From assembly GCF_022812285.1 (NCBI RefSeq), contig NZ_CP093300.1:3162001-3226000 (forward strand): a stretch of DNA of 64,000 nucleotides. The letters run 5' to 3'. The position numbers were made by a program, and so were the translations under genes. The notes under the pieces are model-generated. The model saw nothing but the letters and a program-made list of their open reading frames with translations. It did no database searches and was not told where the DNA came from. The number at the start of each line of letters is the position of its first letter. Position 1 is the first letter of the stretch. Below, in pieces: positions 7,731 through 16,333 of this stretch. This DNA is from Alkalihalobacillus sp. LMS39 (GTDB taxonomy: Bacteria > Bacillota > Bacilli > Bacillales > Bacillaceae_F).

Positions 7731-8954
7731 TTATGAAGCTTTTTCGTTCAGAGAGTCGTTCTCTTTAAATTGTCTTTGAGTTAGTAAAAATAACATAGCT
7801 CCAAATAACATTAATGCTGACATTACTAAAAATCCAATCCCTGGGTGATATAAGTCCATTAGAACTCCTATACTTGTAGCTACGATCGTCTGAAGCAAAA
7901 ATGAAACTGCCATCCAGACAGACATCGCTCTACCCATATAATGCTTAGGGATCGTTTCCATTAACTTCGTATTCATGACAATCCTAATGGACGAATTCGA
8001 TAAGCCGATAAAGAAACTTCCTGCATATAATACTAAAATGAACGTGTTAAACACTAACGAAACTAAAACAACAACAGCGATTATAAAATACAATAGGATT
8101 ACTTTGTTCATTCGAATTTTAGCAACCAACGGGGCTGCTAAAAATCCTGATAATAATCCTCCAACTCCATAAAACATATCAGACAATCCAAACACAATCG
8201 CATCTGCTTTTAAACTATCACTTACGTAACTTGGTAAAACAACATTAAAAATCATTGTAGCAACCAATGGAATGACTGGAACTACCCCGAAAAAGAACAG
8301 TTTTGGATTAGCAAACAGAAAGTTTATACCTTCCTTTACTGAACTTACAAATGGCTCTTTTTCATTATCAATAGGAATCGATTTGTAATGAACTTTAGAA
8401 AGAAAGAAACTACTAATCATGAAAACAGAAGCATTTAGTAATAAAATGATCTCAAATCCCCAATACTGATATAAAAAACCAGAAGCTCCTCCAGCTAAAA
8501 ACATCCCTACTTGTAAGCTAACTTCAACTAAAGAGTTCCCTTTTATCAGTTGTTTTTCAGTCAGCAATTCTTGGATTAGACTTCTTGATGCTGATATATA
8601 AATCGCCCACCCAATACCATTAATAGCTGAAAACATATACATATACATCACACTAAACCCGTTTAGAAAAATAAATGTTGTAATACCGACTATCGCAATA
8701 GCTCTTATCCAATAAGTCCATTGAATCACTGTTTTCCTTTGAAATCGATCAATAATACCACCCATTACAAGCGAGGCTAAAAATCCTGCTATTACATTAA
8801 TCGATAACATAAACCCAACAACACTCGCTGCACCTGTCTGTTCTAAAATAAACCAATTGGCACCAATCGTAGCCATCCCAACACCAAATCCGGAAATAAT
8901 ATCTGATAAAAAGAAATACTTAAAATGACGATGATGAAGTAATCTCATAATCAT
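7731..8954 (-). CDS. MFS transporter, probable drug or metabolite exporter
   Basis: A 407-residue, about 12-TM major facilitator protein. It begins MIMRLLHHRHFKYFFLSDI and carries the MFS loop 2-3 motif as GGIIDRFQRKTVIQW (about residue 65). This fits the MFS_3-type subgroup of exporters. The frame is open further upstream, but that part lies inside the preceding reductase gene. The ATG at 8954 overlaps the reductase stop codon as ATGA and has AGGAGGG just before it, so the two genes are translationally coupled. Pairing with an MdaB-type quinone reductase and a divergent LysR gene suggests a defence unit against a redox-active or aromatic compound. Confidence 0.87.
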   Translation of the reverse strand: MIMRLLHHRHFKYFFLSDIISGFGVGMATIGANWFILEQTGAASVVGFMLSINVIAGFLASLVMGGIIDRFQRKTVIQWTYWIRAIAIVGITTFIFLNGFSVMYMYMFSAINGIGWAIYISASRSLIQELLTEKQLIKGNSLVEVSLQVGMFLAGGASGFLYQYWGFEIILLLNASVFMISSFFLSKVHYKSIPIDNEKEPFVSSVKEGINFLFANPKLFFFGVVPVIPLVATMIFNVVLPSYVSDSLKADAIVFGLSDMFYGVGGLLSGFLAAPLVAKIRMNKVILLYFIIAVVVLVSLVFNTFILVLYAGSFFIGLSNSSIRIVMNTKLMETIPKHYMGRAMSVWMAVSFLLQTIVATSIGVLMDLYHPGIGFLVMSALMLFGAMLFLLTQRQFKENDSLNEKAS

Positions 8955-9520
8955 AAACCCTCCTGTTGCTGGGAGACGTGTTGTTGTAAATGCCTTTGCA
9001 TTTTTATCATATAGGGCTCTAGTTCTTGTAGCTTCATTGATGAATAGATTGAGAATGTTGGTAACTTGTTGAACCCACAATATTCAAATGTTTTATGCAC
9101 AGGAAATAAAACAGTTTCTTCACTTACCCCTTCGAGAAAACCACCCTCCGTATTATTAAACTCTGATTCACTTGCTCCCCATGTAACAGAAAGCATATAT
9201 TTCTTTTTGGTAAATTTTCCTCCTTGCCCAAATCCTTTTGACTTCCCAAAAAATACATCCGGAGTAAAAACATCATCAATATATTTTTTTAAAATACCTG
9301 GCAAGCTAAACCAATATATTGGTGTTTGAATGATGATGACGTCGGCCCATTTAAATTTTTCGATTTCTTCCCCCACTTGATAACCTTTAACTATATTTGT
9401 CCGTACGATTTCAAATTCATTTTTTGTACATTCTTCAATATACCTTGACATCGCCTCATTCAGTTGCCCTTTCGCTCTCTCATAGTAATCTTGCCCAGTA
9501 ATGATTAATAATTTCTTCAT
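8951..9520 (-). CDS. NAD(P)H-dependent oxidoreductase, MdaB-like (flavodoxin fold)
   Basis: A 189-residue protein of the flavodoxin-like fold 2 family (MdaB, modulator of drug activity B, quinone reductases). Visible features are the N-terminal strand KKLLIITGQDYYERAKG, the core DVIIIQTPIYWFSLPGILKKY (about 70-90) and the family segment YMLSVTWGASESEF (about 118). The family reduces quinones by two electrons using FAD and NADPH. AAGGAGGGATTAG gives a strong ribosome binding site. It is the first gene of a two-gene operon with the MFS exporter and is divergent from lysR. Confidence 0.88.
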   Translation of the reverse strand: MKKLLIITGQDYYERAKGQLNEAMSRYIEECTKNEFEIVRTNIVKGYQVGEEIEKFKWADVIIIQTPIYWFSLPGILKKYIDDVFTPDVFFGKSKGFGQGGKFTKKKYMLSVTWGASESEFNNTEGGFLEGVSEETVLFPVHKTFEYCGFNKLPTFSIYSSMKLQELEPYMIKMQRHLQQHVSQQQEGL

Positions 9521-9538
9521 CTAATCCCTCCTTGAATA

Positions 9539-9616
9539 ATCAGTAAATTAAGGTTACACTATCCTTTAAAATCGTTACAGATGATTATTTCGATAGTAAT
9601 AATCGTTTTTACTGAT
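9539..9616. promoter_or_regulatory. Divergent promoter region with LysR-type dyads
   Basis: ATCAGTAAA (9539-9547) and TTTACTGAT (9608-9616) form a widely spaced inverted repeat. Between them ATTATT-N8-AATAAT (about 9583-9602) gives a dyad of the T-N11-A kind. This is the expected place for the LysR protein to control both directions. Confidence 0.45.
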
Positions 9617-9630
9617 AGAAGGAGGTTAAA

Positions 9631-10527
9631 ATGGACATTAAACATCTCAAAACCTTTCTCGTAGCATGTGATACATTAAATTTCACAAAAACAGCGGAGA
9701 AGCTTCAATATGCTCAATCCAGTGTCACTGCTCAAATAAAAAATTTAGAAAACGAACTAAACCTTCAGCTTTTTGAGCGACTAGGAAAAAAACTAATTCT
9801 CACTCATTCTGGAGAGCGGTTGAGGCAATATGCTATAAAGCTCGTTCGTTTAGAAGAAGAAGCTAGAAACGCTATGGTAGGTGACCAAAATGGTGGGACA
9901 CTTATTATTGGTGCACAAGAAAGCCAATGTACATATCGTCTTCCAAACTTACTTCGGTGTTTTAAACTGAAATATCCCTCCATTCAACTTATTTTCAAAG
10001 CAGCTCATTCAGATGAAATGGCTACCAAAAGTTTAATCGAGGGGGAAATTGATTTGGCTTTTATAATGGATACAAAAAAAATAAATCCTTATGTTCAATC
10101 AACACCTTTAATCCATGAAAGGCTACTCTTAATCAGTTCACCTAATCATGAGTTTGTTGGTAAAAAAAACGTAATCCCTGAAGACCTAGAAACGGAAACC
10201 ATCTTATATACAGAATACGGTTGCTCATACCGAAAAATATTTGAAGAAATTCTTAACTCGTATAAGGTCAATCCAAAAACCACGCTTGAATTTCTTAGTG
10301 TAGAGGCGATAAAAAAATGCGTAATGGCAAATTTAGGAATAGCCATCTTACCAGAAATGGTGGTTGAACAAGATTTAAAAGAAGGGACATTGTCGGAAGT
10401 GAATTTTGATGTTAAAATGCCCGTTCTTACAACACAGATGGCATTACATAAAAACAAATGGATAAACTCTCCGTTAGCAGATTTTATTTCCATGACAAAA
10501 ACATATTTTAATAAGAAAAACGCGTAG
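9631..10527 (+). CDS. LysR-family transcriptional regulator
   Basis: A 298-residue LysR-type regulator. Residues 1-60 form the winged helix-turn-helix (MDIKHLKTFLVACDTLNFTK, then NLENELNLQLFERLGKKLIL). Residues 90-290 form the periplasmic-binding-like effector domain. GAAGGAGG precedes the ATG. It is divergent from the mdaB-MFS operon and so probably controls it. The last residues (K-K-N-A) and the TAG stop come from the start of a dispersed intergenic repeat: other copies read CGCGGAGCG where this one reads CGCGTAGCG. The natural C-terminus may therefore have been lost or altered. Confidence 0.9.
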   Translation: MDIKHLKTFLVACDTLNFTKTAEKLQYAQSSVTAQIKNLENELNLQLFERLGKKLILTHSGERLRQYAIKLVRLEEEARNAMVGDQNGGTLIIGAQESQCTYRLPNLLRCFKLKYPSIQLIFKAAHSDEMATKSLIEGEIDLAFIMDTKKINPYVQSTPLIHERLLLISSPNHEFVGKKNVIPEDLETETILYTEYGCSYRKIFEEILNSYKVNPKTTLEFLSVEAIKKCVMANLGIAILPEMVVEQDLKEGTLSEVNFDVKMPVLTTQMALHKNKWINSPLADFISMTKTYFNKKNA

Positions 10528-10679
10528 CGTCTTTTCATTTCAAGTGAAGTGCGGAGCCCTGCCCGCTTTTGAAAGTGAACCCCAAGTGTTCTTCTTGGGG
10601 TGAAACGCGCAGGTGCGCCGCCTTCGCTCTTCTTGAATAAGCTTTCAAAGCTTCACTGCTACACCAAAATTTTTATGCT
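10513..10679 (+). repeat. Dispersed repeat family A, copy 1
   Basis: About 165 bp that recur at 54493-54634 and 58541-58713, with a partial copy at 58714-58756. Shared landmarks in order are AAGAAAAACGCG, AAGTGCGGAGCCCTGCCCGC, the hairpin CCCCAAG-loop-CTTGGGG, AACGCGCAGGTGCG, GAATAAGCTTTCAA and ACCAAAATTTTTATGC. All copies have the same orientation in the window and lie downstream of genes. No ORF is conserved. Confidence 0.85.
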
Positions 10680-10691
10680 CCCTCTTTAAAA

Positions 10692-10737
10692 TAAAGAGGG
10701 TGTCCTAAAAGTCTACCTTTTTGGACACCCTCTCTTT
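10692..10737. terminator. Bidirectional terminator between lysR and the arabinofuranosidase gene
   Basis: AGAGGGTGTCC (10695-10705) pairs with GGACACCCTCT (10723-10733). A T-run follows on the plus strand, and A/T-rich sequence on the other, so it can end both convergent genes. Confidence 0.8.
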
Positions 10738-10772
10738 TGTTTCCACCTCAATTACCAATCAAAAACTACAAA

Positions 10773-13700
10773 TCAAATCTTTTTATTTACTACAATCACA
10801 TTAACCGAATTCGCCGCCAGTGTAATTGTAGCACTATTATCATTCAATTCGATTTCCTTCTCAACCGGCACTACCTGTTCCGCGTTCTTTTTATTTACAT
10901 TGGGGACATGAACAAGAGATTCATCCCCTGTGACTACGATCATTTTTGCTTGTTTTACAACTTTAACATCCTTCAAGGAAAGCTTTACCGTTTTTTCAAA
11001 AGGATCAGCATTGACAAGTTTTGCATAAATAGCGTCGTCATCACTTGTAACAGAGTTAAATATGTCACTGTTATACGCTTCCAATTTATAATCTAAAACT
11101 TTACTCGAGAATTCTCCATCTGTGTAGGAACAAATTAGTCGGTCACCAGCATCTCCACCATAATGAACAGAAATCGTATAAGGCGTTCCCTCAATTACTT
11201 CTTCCAAACAACTTGAACGCAGATTACCTGCAGCTGTACTTGATGAATAATCACCTAACATATAACCTTGAACTCCGTCTTTATACACTTTCACACCTGT
11301 TGCGGTACCGTTGTATCCGACAGCGTACTCGATAACATCCTTTTTCTCAGCTGAAATATCAGTTAAGCCAACACCAATGTAGAAACCATCATCCCCTGAT
11401 ACTTTTGTTGCCGTTACTTCGACTTTATAATTACTCCAAGCCGGATTTAGTAGATATAACCCATTCAATCCTCCATTTTGAGCTTCAAGAACTAACCCTT
11501 TTTCAGCATCAAGCTTGTAGCCTTTTGAACCAGGGATCACTTGCCATTCTGGATGCAGTTCTTTCGTGAAATCCTGGTTGAATAAAAGCTTGCCGGTTAT
11601 ATTGTCAATAACCTTTACATCTTTGACATGGAGCTCTCCATTTCCAGCTGCAATTTCAATGCCTCCACGTGGTTTTAAATTGGTAAGTTCACCCTTGCGG
11701 TAAGTTGAAAAAGAAGTTCCTAACACTTTTCTTCCAATATACCTCGCAAAAAGCTGCTGGACATAATAGTTCGGTGTAAACCATACTGTTTCATCATCAA
11801 ACCAAATCAAATCAGGTGTCCACCGATATGTTCCATCCGTTAATACTTTATTAAATAATGGGGCATATGCTGTTAACCTGACAACATCAGCATTTTTTTC
11901 AAAGCCCGTCATGATTGCCGCTTCTGCAATCGCCCCTGCTAATGTATTTTTATCTGTCGATGCATACTCCCCAACGAACACCTTAGATGTTTCCCTTTCA
12001 TCCAAACTTCCATCAGCTTGATAAGCACGATAGTAATAGTTATATCGATCCGCATTGTTTAATAAATACTCATTTGAGCGATAATAATGTTCATCGGCAA
12101 TCGTATCCATATAATTCGGTTGCTTTTCATACCATGAGACCGTTTCTTTAGTTACCGTCTTCCCATCTGTGAAGTTCACCGTCGCCGTTCCTGTCAAATT
12201 CCCACTTAAGAACTTCCAGCCTTCTTGATACGCATCGTCATCAGCTTGGGCCCCTACCGTTGAAATAATGTGCAATTCATAACCAGGATAGTTCTTTTCC
12301 ATATATGCATCGATTTTTGCTTTAAAGTACTCAAAGTTAGCAAAAAATTCAGTTCCCCAGTTTTCATTTCCCATGCCAAGATAATGTAATGGGAACGGTG
12401 CTTCATGTCCCATTTCTTTGCGTAATCGAGCCCATTCATTCAGTTCAACATCTGTGCTTATCGCAAAATCAATTAAATCTGTAAAACTTTTCACATAATA
12501 ATCTCGAAGTTCTCCACCTGCAGGATGGACATAATCTGATCGTGCCTGACAAAGAACGCCACAAGCCATGACTGGTAACGGTGTCGCATTTAGATCTTCA
12601 GCTAATTGGAAATATTCCATATAGCCAAGCCCCATCGTCATCATGTAACCCCATACATTAAAGTTTTCTTTTCGGAGCTCAATTGCACCGACAGAATCTT
12701 TCCACTCATAGACATTATCCCATATATAAGAGCCTTCTGAAATACAACCTCCTGGAAAACGAAGGAATGTCGGATGTAAATCAACTAATGCTTTGACTAA
12801 ATCTTTTCTTAGACGATAATTAGGATTTCCTTTATAGTTGGCGTGCGCTGTGTTTGATTCTTCTTCTTCATTAGCACCCCAAACATCTTGCGGGAATAAA
12901 GAAACCATATCAATAGAAATATCACCATCAAATGTTAAAGCTAGCTGACCAAGTGCTGTTTCCGTCCCTGTTAAAACAATCTTTTTGTCAATTCCGTACT
13001 TTTTCCACGTGCCTCCACCTTCAATATTAACCATGATCGCATCACTTATGGCACTACCTTCCTCATTTTGAAGCTGTACGTGAATGCGACTAGCATGTTC
13101 TGCTTTTGCCCAAATTGTAAAGTCATAGGCATCTCTTTTTGTAATCGACATCGCACAGTGGTGATTAGAATCGGTATATCCTTTGTTAATTATTGTACTA
13201 CCCGCTTGGACTGTAATATAGTGAGAATTCACATCTTTATCCGTTATGCCAAAATGCTCGTTTAATCCGCCTGAGTTGTGGACGGTTACATTATCAACGT
13301 CCCCAAACCATGCATGAAGTGGCTCATGATTTCTCCCTGTAGAACATCCACACTCCCCAGATTGATGGGAATAAGTATCAAAAGCGAACGATTCAAACGA
13401 GCGATTTTGTACAAGCTCTGCATAAATCCCACCGTCTGCCGCATTGTTAATGTCTTCATAAAAAAGTCCGTAAAACGTGTCACTAACATCTACAAGTTCT
13501 TTTTTTCCATCAATCGTTAACGTATGTGATGGAAGACCTTTCGGTAGAACAGTAACAGAAAACTGCTTTTCGGCAACATCTTCCCCTTTACGAAGTTTTG
13601 CCGATAACGTCACGGCTTTTGGTGATTGGACCTCGCCTATTTTTCCATCATTCGATAATGAAGATTGGTCACTCGATTCCCATGAAACCGTAACCTTGCC

Positions 13701-14531
13701 CCCCATTAGAGACATAGGTAATGAAACATCTTTTGTCACGACGGTTAATGGAAACGATAAATATTTATCTTTTGCAAGCGCTGTAATTTCTTTATCTGTT
13801 AAAGACTCACACATCACTTCAATGATTTCATCTTCGGTTAGCCCAACACCATACACTCGAAAGTCCGTCAACGAACCGTTGAAATCAGGGTCAACTTCAT
13901 GCTGTGACCGCCCAATATAATTATTACAATAGACTTCTGGTTCAGAGAAGGTATCAAACCACTGACGAAGTCTTTTATACGTACCGCTTGATGTTTGACT
14001 AATTGATCCATCGGCAATGACTTCCCCATTCACATAAATAATCGGGCCGGCACTACTTAACGTACCACCCTTTGTTCCTGTAACCGACATCGCGACATGA
14101 ATCCATTCACCTGAAGAATACGTCCTTCCCGCATCAGCCACAATGTCTGATTCTGAAAAACAAACCCCTCTTACATTACGTGATAAAAATAAATACGGAC
14201 CTGTTGCACCCTTACCAAAATCAAAAATTCTCTCCCATACGTTCGTCCCTTTTTTAAAGTAGACCCAAGTACTAACAGTAAGACCGGTATAATCACTGAT
14301 ACAGTTAAGTAAATGTTCTGGTAGTTTCATATATGAGCTGCCGTTTTTTCCACCGGCAAATGAAAGGGCCGTTCTCCCTCCGACCGTTTCTATCGTTGGC
14401 TTACTTGTTCCCTCAGCCGTTGCATCATTCCCCCTGCCTGAGGAATCCTTTCCAATTTCATTCTGGTCGTCGAAATGATAATGAGCAATAATCTGGTTTT
14501 GAAATGAACTTGTTCGTTTATTCTGTGCCAT
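10773..14531 (-). CDS. GH51-type alpha-L-arabinofuranosidase with N-terminal LamG domain
   Basis: A 1252-residue multidomain enzyme that should remove arabinose side chains from arabinoxylan or arabinan oligosaccharides. Domains in order: LamG/concanavalin-like (about 15-235), a bacterial Ig-like segment (about 240-335), and the GH51 catalytic region. The catalytic region has YGLFYEDINNAADGGIYAEL near 350, FLRFPGGC near 590, acid/base Glu in GMGNENWG near 722, and nucleophile Glu in VFVGEYAS near 854. A second jelly-roll insertion lies at about 960-1130, and the GH51 C-terminal beta domain ends the protein. No signal peptide is visible (MAQNKRTSSFQNQ), so it appears cytoplasmic despite the binding-type domains. 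GGAGAG precedes the ATG. The next gene is a secreted esterase. Confidence 0.88.
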   Translation of the reverse strand: MAQNKRTSSFQNQIIAHYHFDDQNEIGKDSSGRGNDATAEGTSKPTIETVGGRTALSFAGGKNGSSYMKLPEHLLNCISDYTGLTVSTWVYFKKGTNVWERIFDFGKGATGPYLFLSRNVRGVCFSESDIVADAGRTYSSGEWIHVAMSVTGTKGGTLSSAGPIIYVNGEVIADGSISQTSSGTYKRLRQWFDTFSEPEVYCNNYIGRSQHEVDPDFNGSLTDFRVYGVGLTEDEIIEVMCESLTDKEITALAKDKYLSFPLTVVTKDVSLPMSLMGGKVTVSWESSDQSSLSNDGKIGEVQSPKAVTLSAKLRKGEDVAEKQFSVTVLPKGLPSHTLTIDGKKELVDVSDTFYGLFYEDINNAADGGIYAELVQNRSFESFAFDTYSHQSGECGCSTGRNHEPLHAWFGDVDNVTVHNSGGLNEHFGITDKDVNSHYITVQAGSTIINKGYTDSNHHCAMSITKRDAYDFTIWAKAEHASRIHVQLQNEEGSAISDAIMVNIEGGGTWKKYGIDKKIVLTGTETALGQLALTFDGDISIDMVSLFPQDVWGANEEEESNTAHANYKGNPNYRLRKDLVKALVDLHPTFLRFPGGCISEGSYIWDNVYEWKDSVGAIELRKENFNVWGYMMTMGLGYMEYFQLAEDLNATPLPVMACGVLCQARSDYVHPAGGELRDYYVKSFTDLIDFAISTDVELNEWARLRKEMGHEAPFPLHYLGMGNENWGTEFFANFEYFKAKIDAYMEKNYPGYELHIISTVGAQADDDAYQEGWKFLSGNLTGTATVNFTDGKTVTKETVSWYEKQPNYMDTIADEHYYRSNEYLLNNADRYNYYYRAYQADGSLDERETSKVFVGEYASTDKNTLAGAIAEAAIMTGFEKNADVVRLTAYAPLFNKVLTDGTYRWTPDLIWFDDETVWFTPNYYVQQLFARYIGRKVLGTSFSTYRKGELTNLKPRGGIEIAAGNGELHVKDVKVIDNITGKLLFNQDFTKELHPEWQVIPGSKGYKLDAEKGLVLEAQNGGLNGLYLLNPAWSNYKVEVTATKVSGDDGFYIGVGLTDISAEKKDVIEYAVGYNGTATGVKVYKDGVQGYMLGDYSSSTAAGNLRSSCLEEVIEGTPYTISVHYGGDAGDRLICSYTDGEFSSKVLDYKLEAYNSDIFNSVTSDDDAIYAKLVNADPFEKTVKLSLKDVKVVKQAKMIVVTGDESLVHVPNVNKKNAEQVVPVEKEIELNDNSATITLAANSVNVIVVNKKI

Positions 14532-14557
14532 GAATACTCTCCTTTTTCGATATTAAT

Positions 14558-14575
14558 ATTAACAATAATGTTAAT
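14558..14575. promoter_or_regulatory. Palindrome upstream of the arabinofuranosidase gene
   Basis: ATTAACA-N4-TGTTAAT has two 7-bp arms and lies about 26 bases before the start codon, just upstream of the ribosome binding site. It is a candidate repressor operator; it does not match the AraR consensus I know. Confidence 0.45.
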
Positions 14576-14789
14576 TAGATAATAATAACACTAATATATT
14601 TTCTACCCCATTATAATAGCTAAAGATGAATTTTCCCACTATAATCTTGAAGTTTTTCTATCATAGTTACCGTTTTGTAATCAAACGGGCTTATTTAAAG
14701 CATGATCCAAGCTAGTCTAATAGGTAGAGTATCTTGGAAAGTAACTGCTTTTTTGTAATACTACTTGGACTTAGAGGTCACTAGCTGAG
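14576..14789. other. Promoter-bearing intergenic region of the arabinofuranosidase gene
   Basis: AT-rich and without an ORF. It should contain the minus-strand promoter for the GH51 gene. I could not pick a convincing -35/-10 pair. Confidence 0.35.
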
Positions 14790-14838
14790 TAAAACAGAGA
14801 AAGACGACCACCAAACGTGGTCGTCTTTCTCTGTTTTA
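14790..14838. terminator. 22-bp perfect terminator hairpin
   Basis: Arms 14790-14811 and 14817-14838 are perfectly complementary around a five-base loop, and both outer ends are A/T-rich. It lies downstream of the esterase gene on the minus strand. Confidence 0.85.
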
Positions 14839-14891
14839 TCATTAAGCTATCGTTGTATAAAGGTAGAGTGGGGATTGAACTCACTATCAAC

Positions 14892-15881
14892 TCATCGCGC
14901 ACGATTGAGGGCCTTATTAATGAAGCGTTCCACGTTCTCCCATGTTGGTGCAGGTTGAGCTCCAATTCTCTCTTGACCCCCTCGGTTTGTATGGAACACC
15001 GTATATTCGCTCGCCCCCATAATTTGGTTGTGATTATGTCCAGCACTAGGGACGGAAGTAAATGATACCTCATTACCAGCTGCTGCTAAGGCCTCGTAGA
15101 GTAAGACACTCTGTCCATGTGGAACAATTACATCACTGTAGCCATGGAAAATATGCATCGCTGGCATATTGTCATCGATGTAGTAAATAGGGTTTGTTTT
15201 TCTAGTGAGCTCTGGATGATTTTGGATAGGGAAACCCATTAATATTGAACCAGGTGCATTAGGGGCATAATGGTCTATAATCGTATATTCTTGTTCGTTC
15301 ATGACAAGTAAATCAACTGGCGGGAAGAATGGAACAGCTGCTTGAACTGCACTAGAAGTTTGTACGTCTGTTTCTCCTTCTAACTGCCAAATGTTACTAG
15401 TAGTCGCTGCAATTGCAGCTGCCCAACCGCCTGATGAGTTACCTAGTATAGCAATTCGATTTGGATCAATATTATACTCATCGGCATTTTCCCGAAGCCA
15501 ACGAATGGCTGCACGGATGTCGTGGAGCTGACCAGGGAACTTTACTTGTGTATTTGAGCGGATACTTACTACAGCAACGACATACCCTTTTTCAGTGAAA
15601 TGAGGAGCGATTTGGGCAGCACCTTCCTTACCTGCATCACTCATCCATGCAGAACCCGAGGTCCAAATAATGAGAGGTAATTTTTTATTTCCTCGCCTTT
15701 CGGGAATATAGAGATCTAGTAAGTTACCTTGGGTATGTTGAGGAACAGGGTCAGTGTATGGAATATTTTTTATTTCTTCAACACCACGTACCGGTGAGGC
15801 ATGAGTTGGTGTTCCTAGAGCCAACAAAAGAACAAACGTCATAGAAATGGATACGATAAACTTTAAAGTCTTATTCACCAT
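14892..15881 (-). CDS. Secreted alpha/beta-hydrolase, probable carbohydrate esterase
   Basis: A 329-residue alpha/beta-hydrolase with a clear signal peptide (MVNKTLKFIVSISMTFVLLL, cleavage after THA, about residue 28). The nucleophile elbow is GNSSGGW (Ser about 150), and a catalytic His lies in SAGHNHNQ near 285, with an Asp in HGYSDVIVP near 248. The layout fits the BD-FAE-type esterase group, whose members cleave acyl groups such as feruloyl or acetyl from xylan. A lipase of the same fold is the main alternative. AAAGGTGG precedes the start. It lies upstream of the arabinofuranosidase gene on the same strand, although two hairpins separate them. Confidence 0.75.
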   Translation of the reverse strand: MVNKTLKFIVSISMTFVLLLALGTPTHASPVRGVEEIKNIPYTDPVPQHTQGNLLDLYIPERRGNKKLPLIIWTSGSAWMSDAGKEGAAQIAPHFTEKGYVVAVVSIRSNTQVKFPGQLHDIRAAIRWLRENADEYNIDPNRIAILGNSSGGWAAAIAATTSNIWQLEGETDVQTSSAVQAAVPFFPPVDLLVMNEQEYTIIDHYAPNAPGSILMGFPIQNHPELTRKTNPIYYIDDNMPAMHIFHGYSDVIVPHGQSVLLYEALAAAGNEVSFTSVPSAGHNHNQIMGASEYTVFHTNRGGQERIGAQPAPTWENVERFINKALNRAR

Positions 15882-15987
15882 ATGTCTTCCACCTTTTTAT
15901 AAAATATTTGACTAACAAATACTACATTCTATATAAGTTTAAGTAGAAAAACGCATCTCCATTGCTTTCAAAATAACTTTCACTTAG

Positions 15988-16206
15988 TTTAATAGAACTG
16001 TTAGCAACTACCACCCCCATTTATTATTATTTCCTTCCCTCTTTAATACGTATTTTGTTGTATGCAACACCTCCAATCATGGTAACAAAGGCCACGTGTA
16101 TTGGAACACATTTAATGTAAGCGCTTTAATTTCGCCAGATGGAAAAGTTACTGATAGTAGTGTTGGAGATTCCGAAGTTAATGTCGACCACATGTTAATA
16201 AATTGA
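15988..16206 (+). pseudogene. C-terminal remnant of an unidentified, probably secreted protein
   Basis: The frame is open from 15988 to the TGA at 16204 but has no start codon or ribosome binding site. From about 16072 it reads like real protein: NHGNKGHVYWNTFNVSALIS followed by PDGKVTDSSVGDSEVNVDHM. A terminator-like hairpin follows at once. The parent family is not recognised. The GTAAGCGCTTTA at about 16118 resembles a cre site but falls inside the reading frame. Confidence 0.45.
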
Positions 16207-16240
16207 TTTTGGGCAAGCTTTTTAGCGAACCCAAAATCAA
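16203..16240 (+). terminator. Terminator of the remnant
   Basis: TTGATTTTGGG (16203-16213) pairs with CCCAAAATCAA (16230-16240), and the remnant's stop codon lies in the left arm. From 16241 to the ligase gene nothing else is visible. Confidence 0.6.
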
Positions 16241-16333
16241 CCATAGCCTTAACAGAGTGATTTACTCGTTAATAGTATTCATTATCTTTAGTAATACAAA
16301 AGGGGATATAACAAACGGTAGGACTATCTATTA

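Noticed and set aside
8955-9080. N-terminal extension of the MFS exporter
   Set aside because: It lies inside the upstream reductase gene. The ATGA overlap with AGGAGG gives the natural start.
16118-16131. cre site
   Set aside because: GTAAGCGCTTTA fits partly but lies within a decayed reading frame and not before an intact gene on a usable strand.
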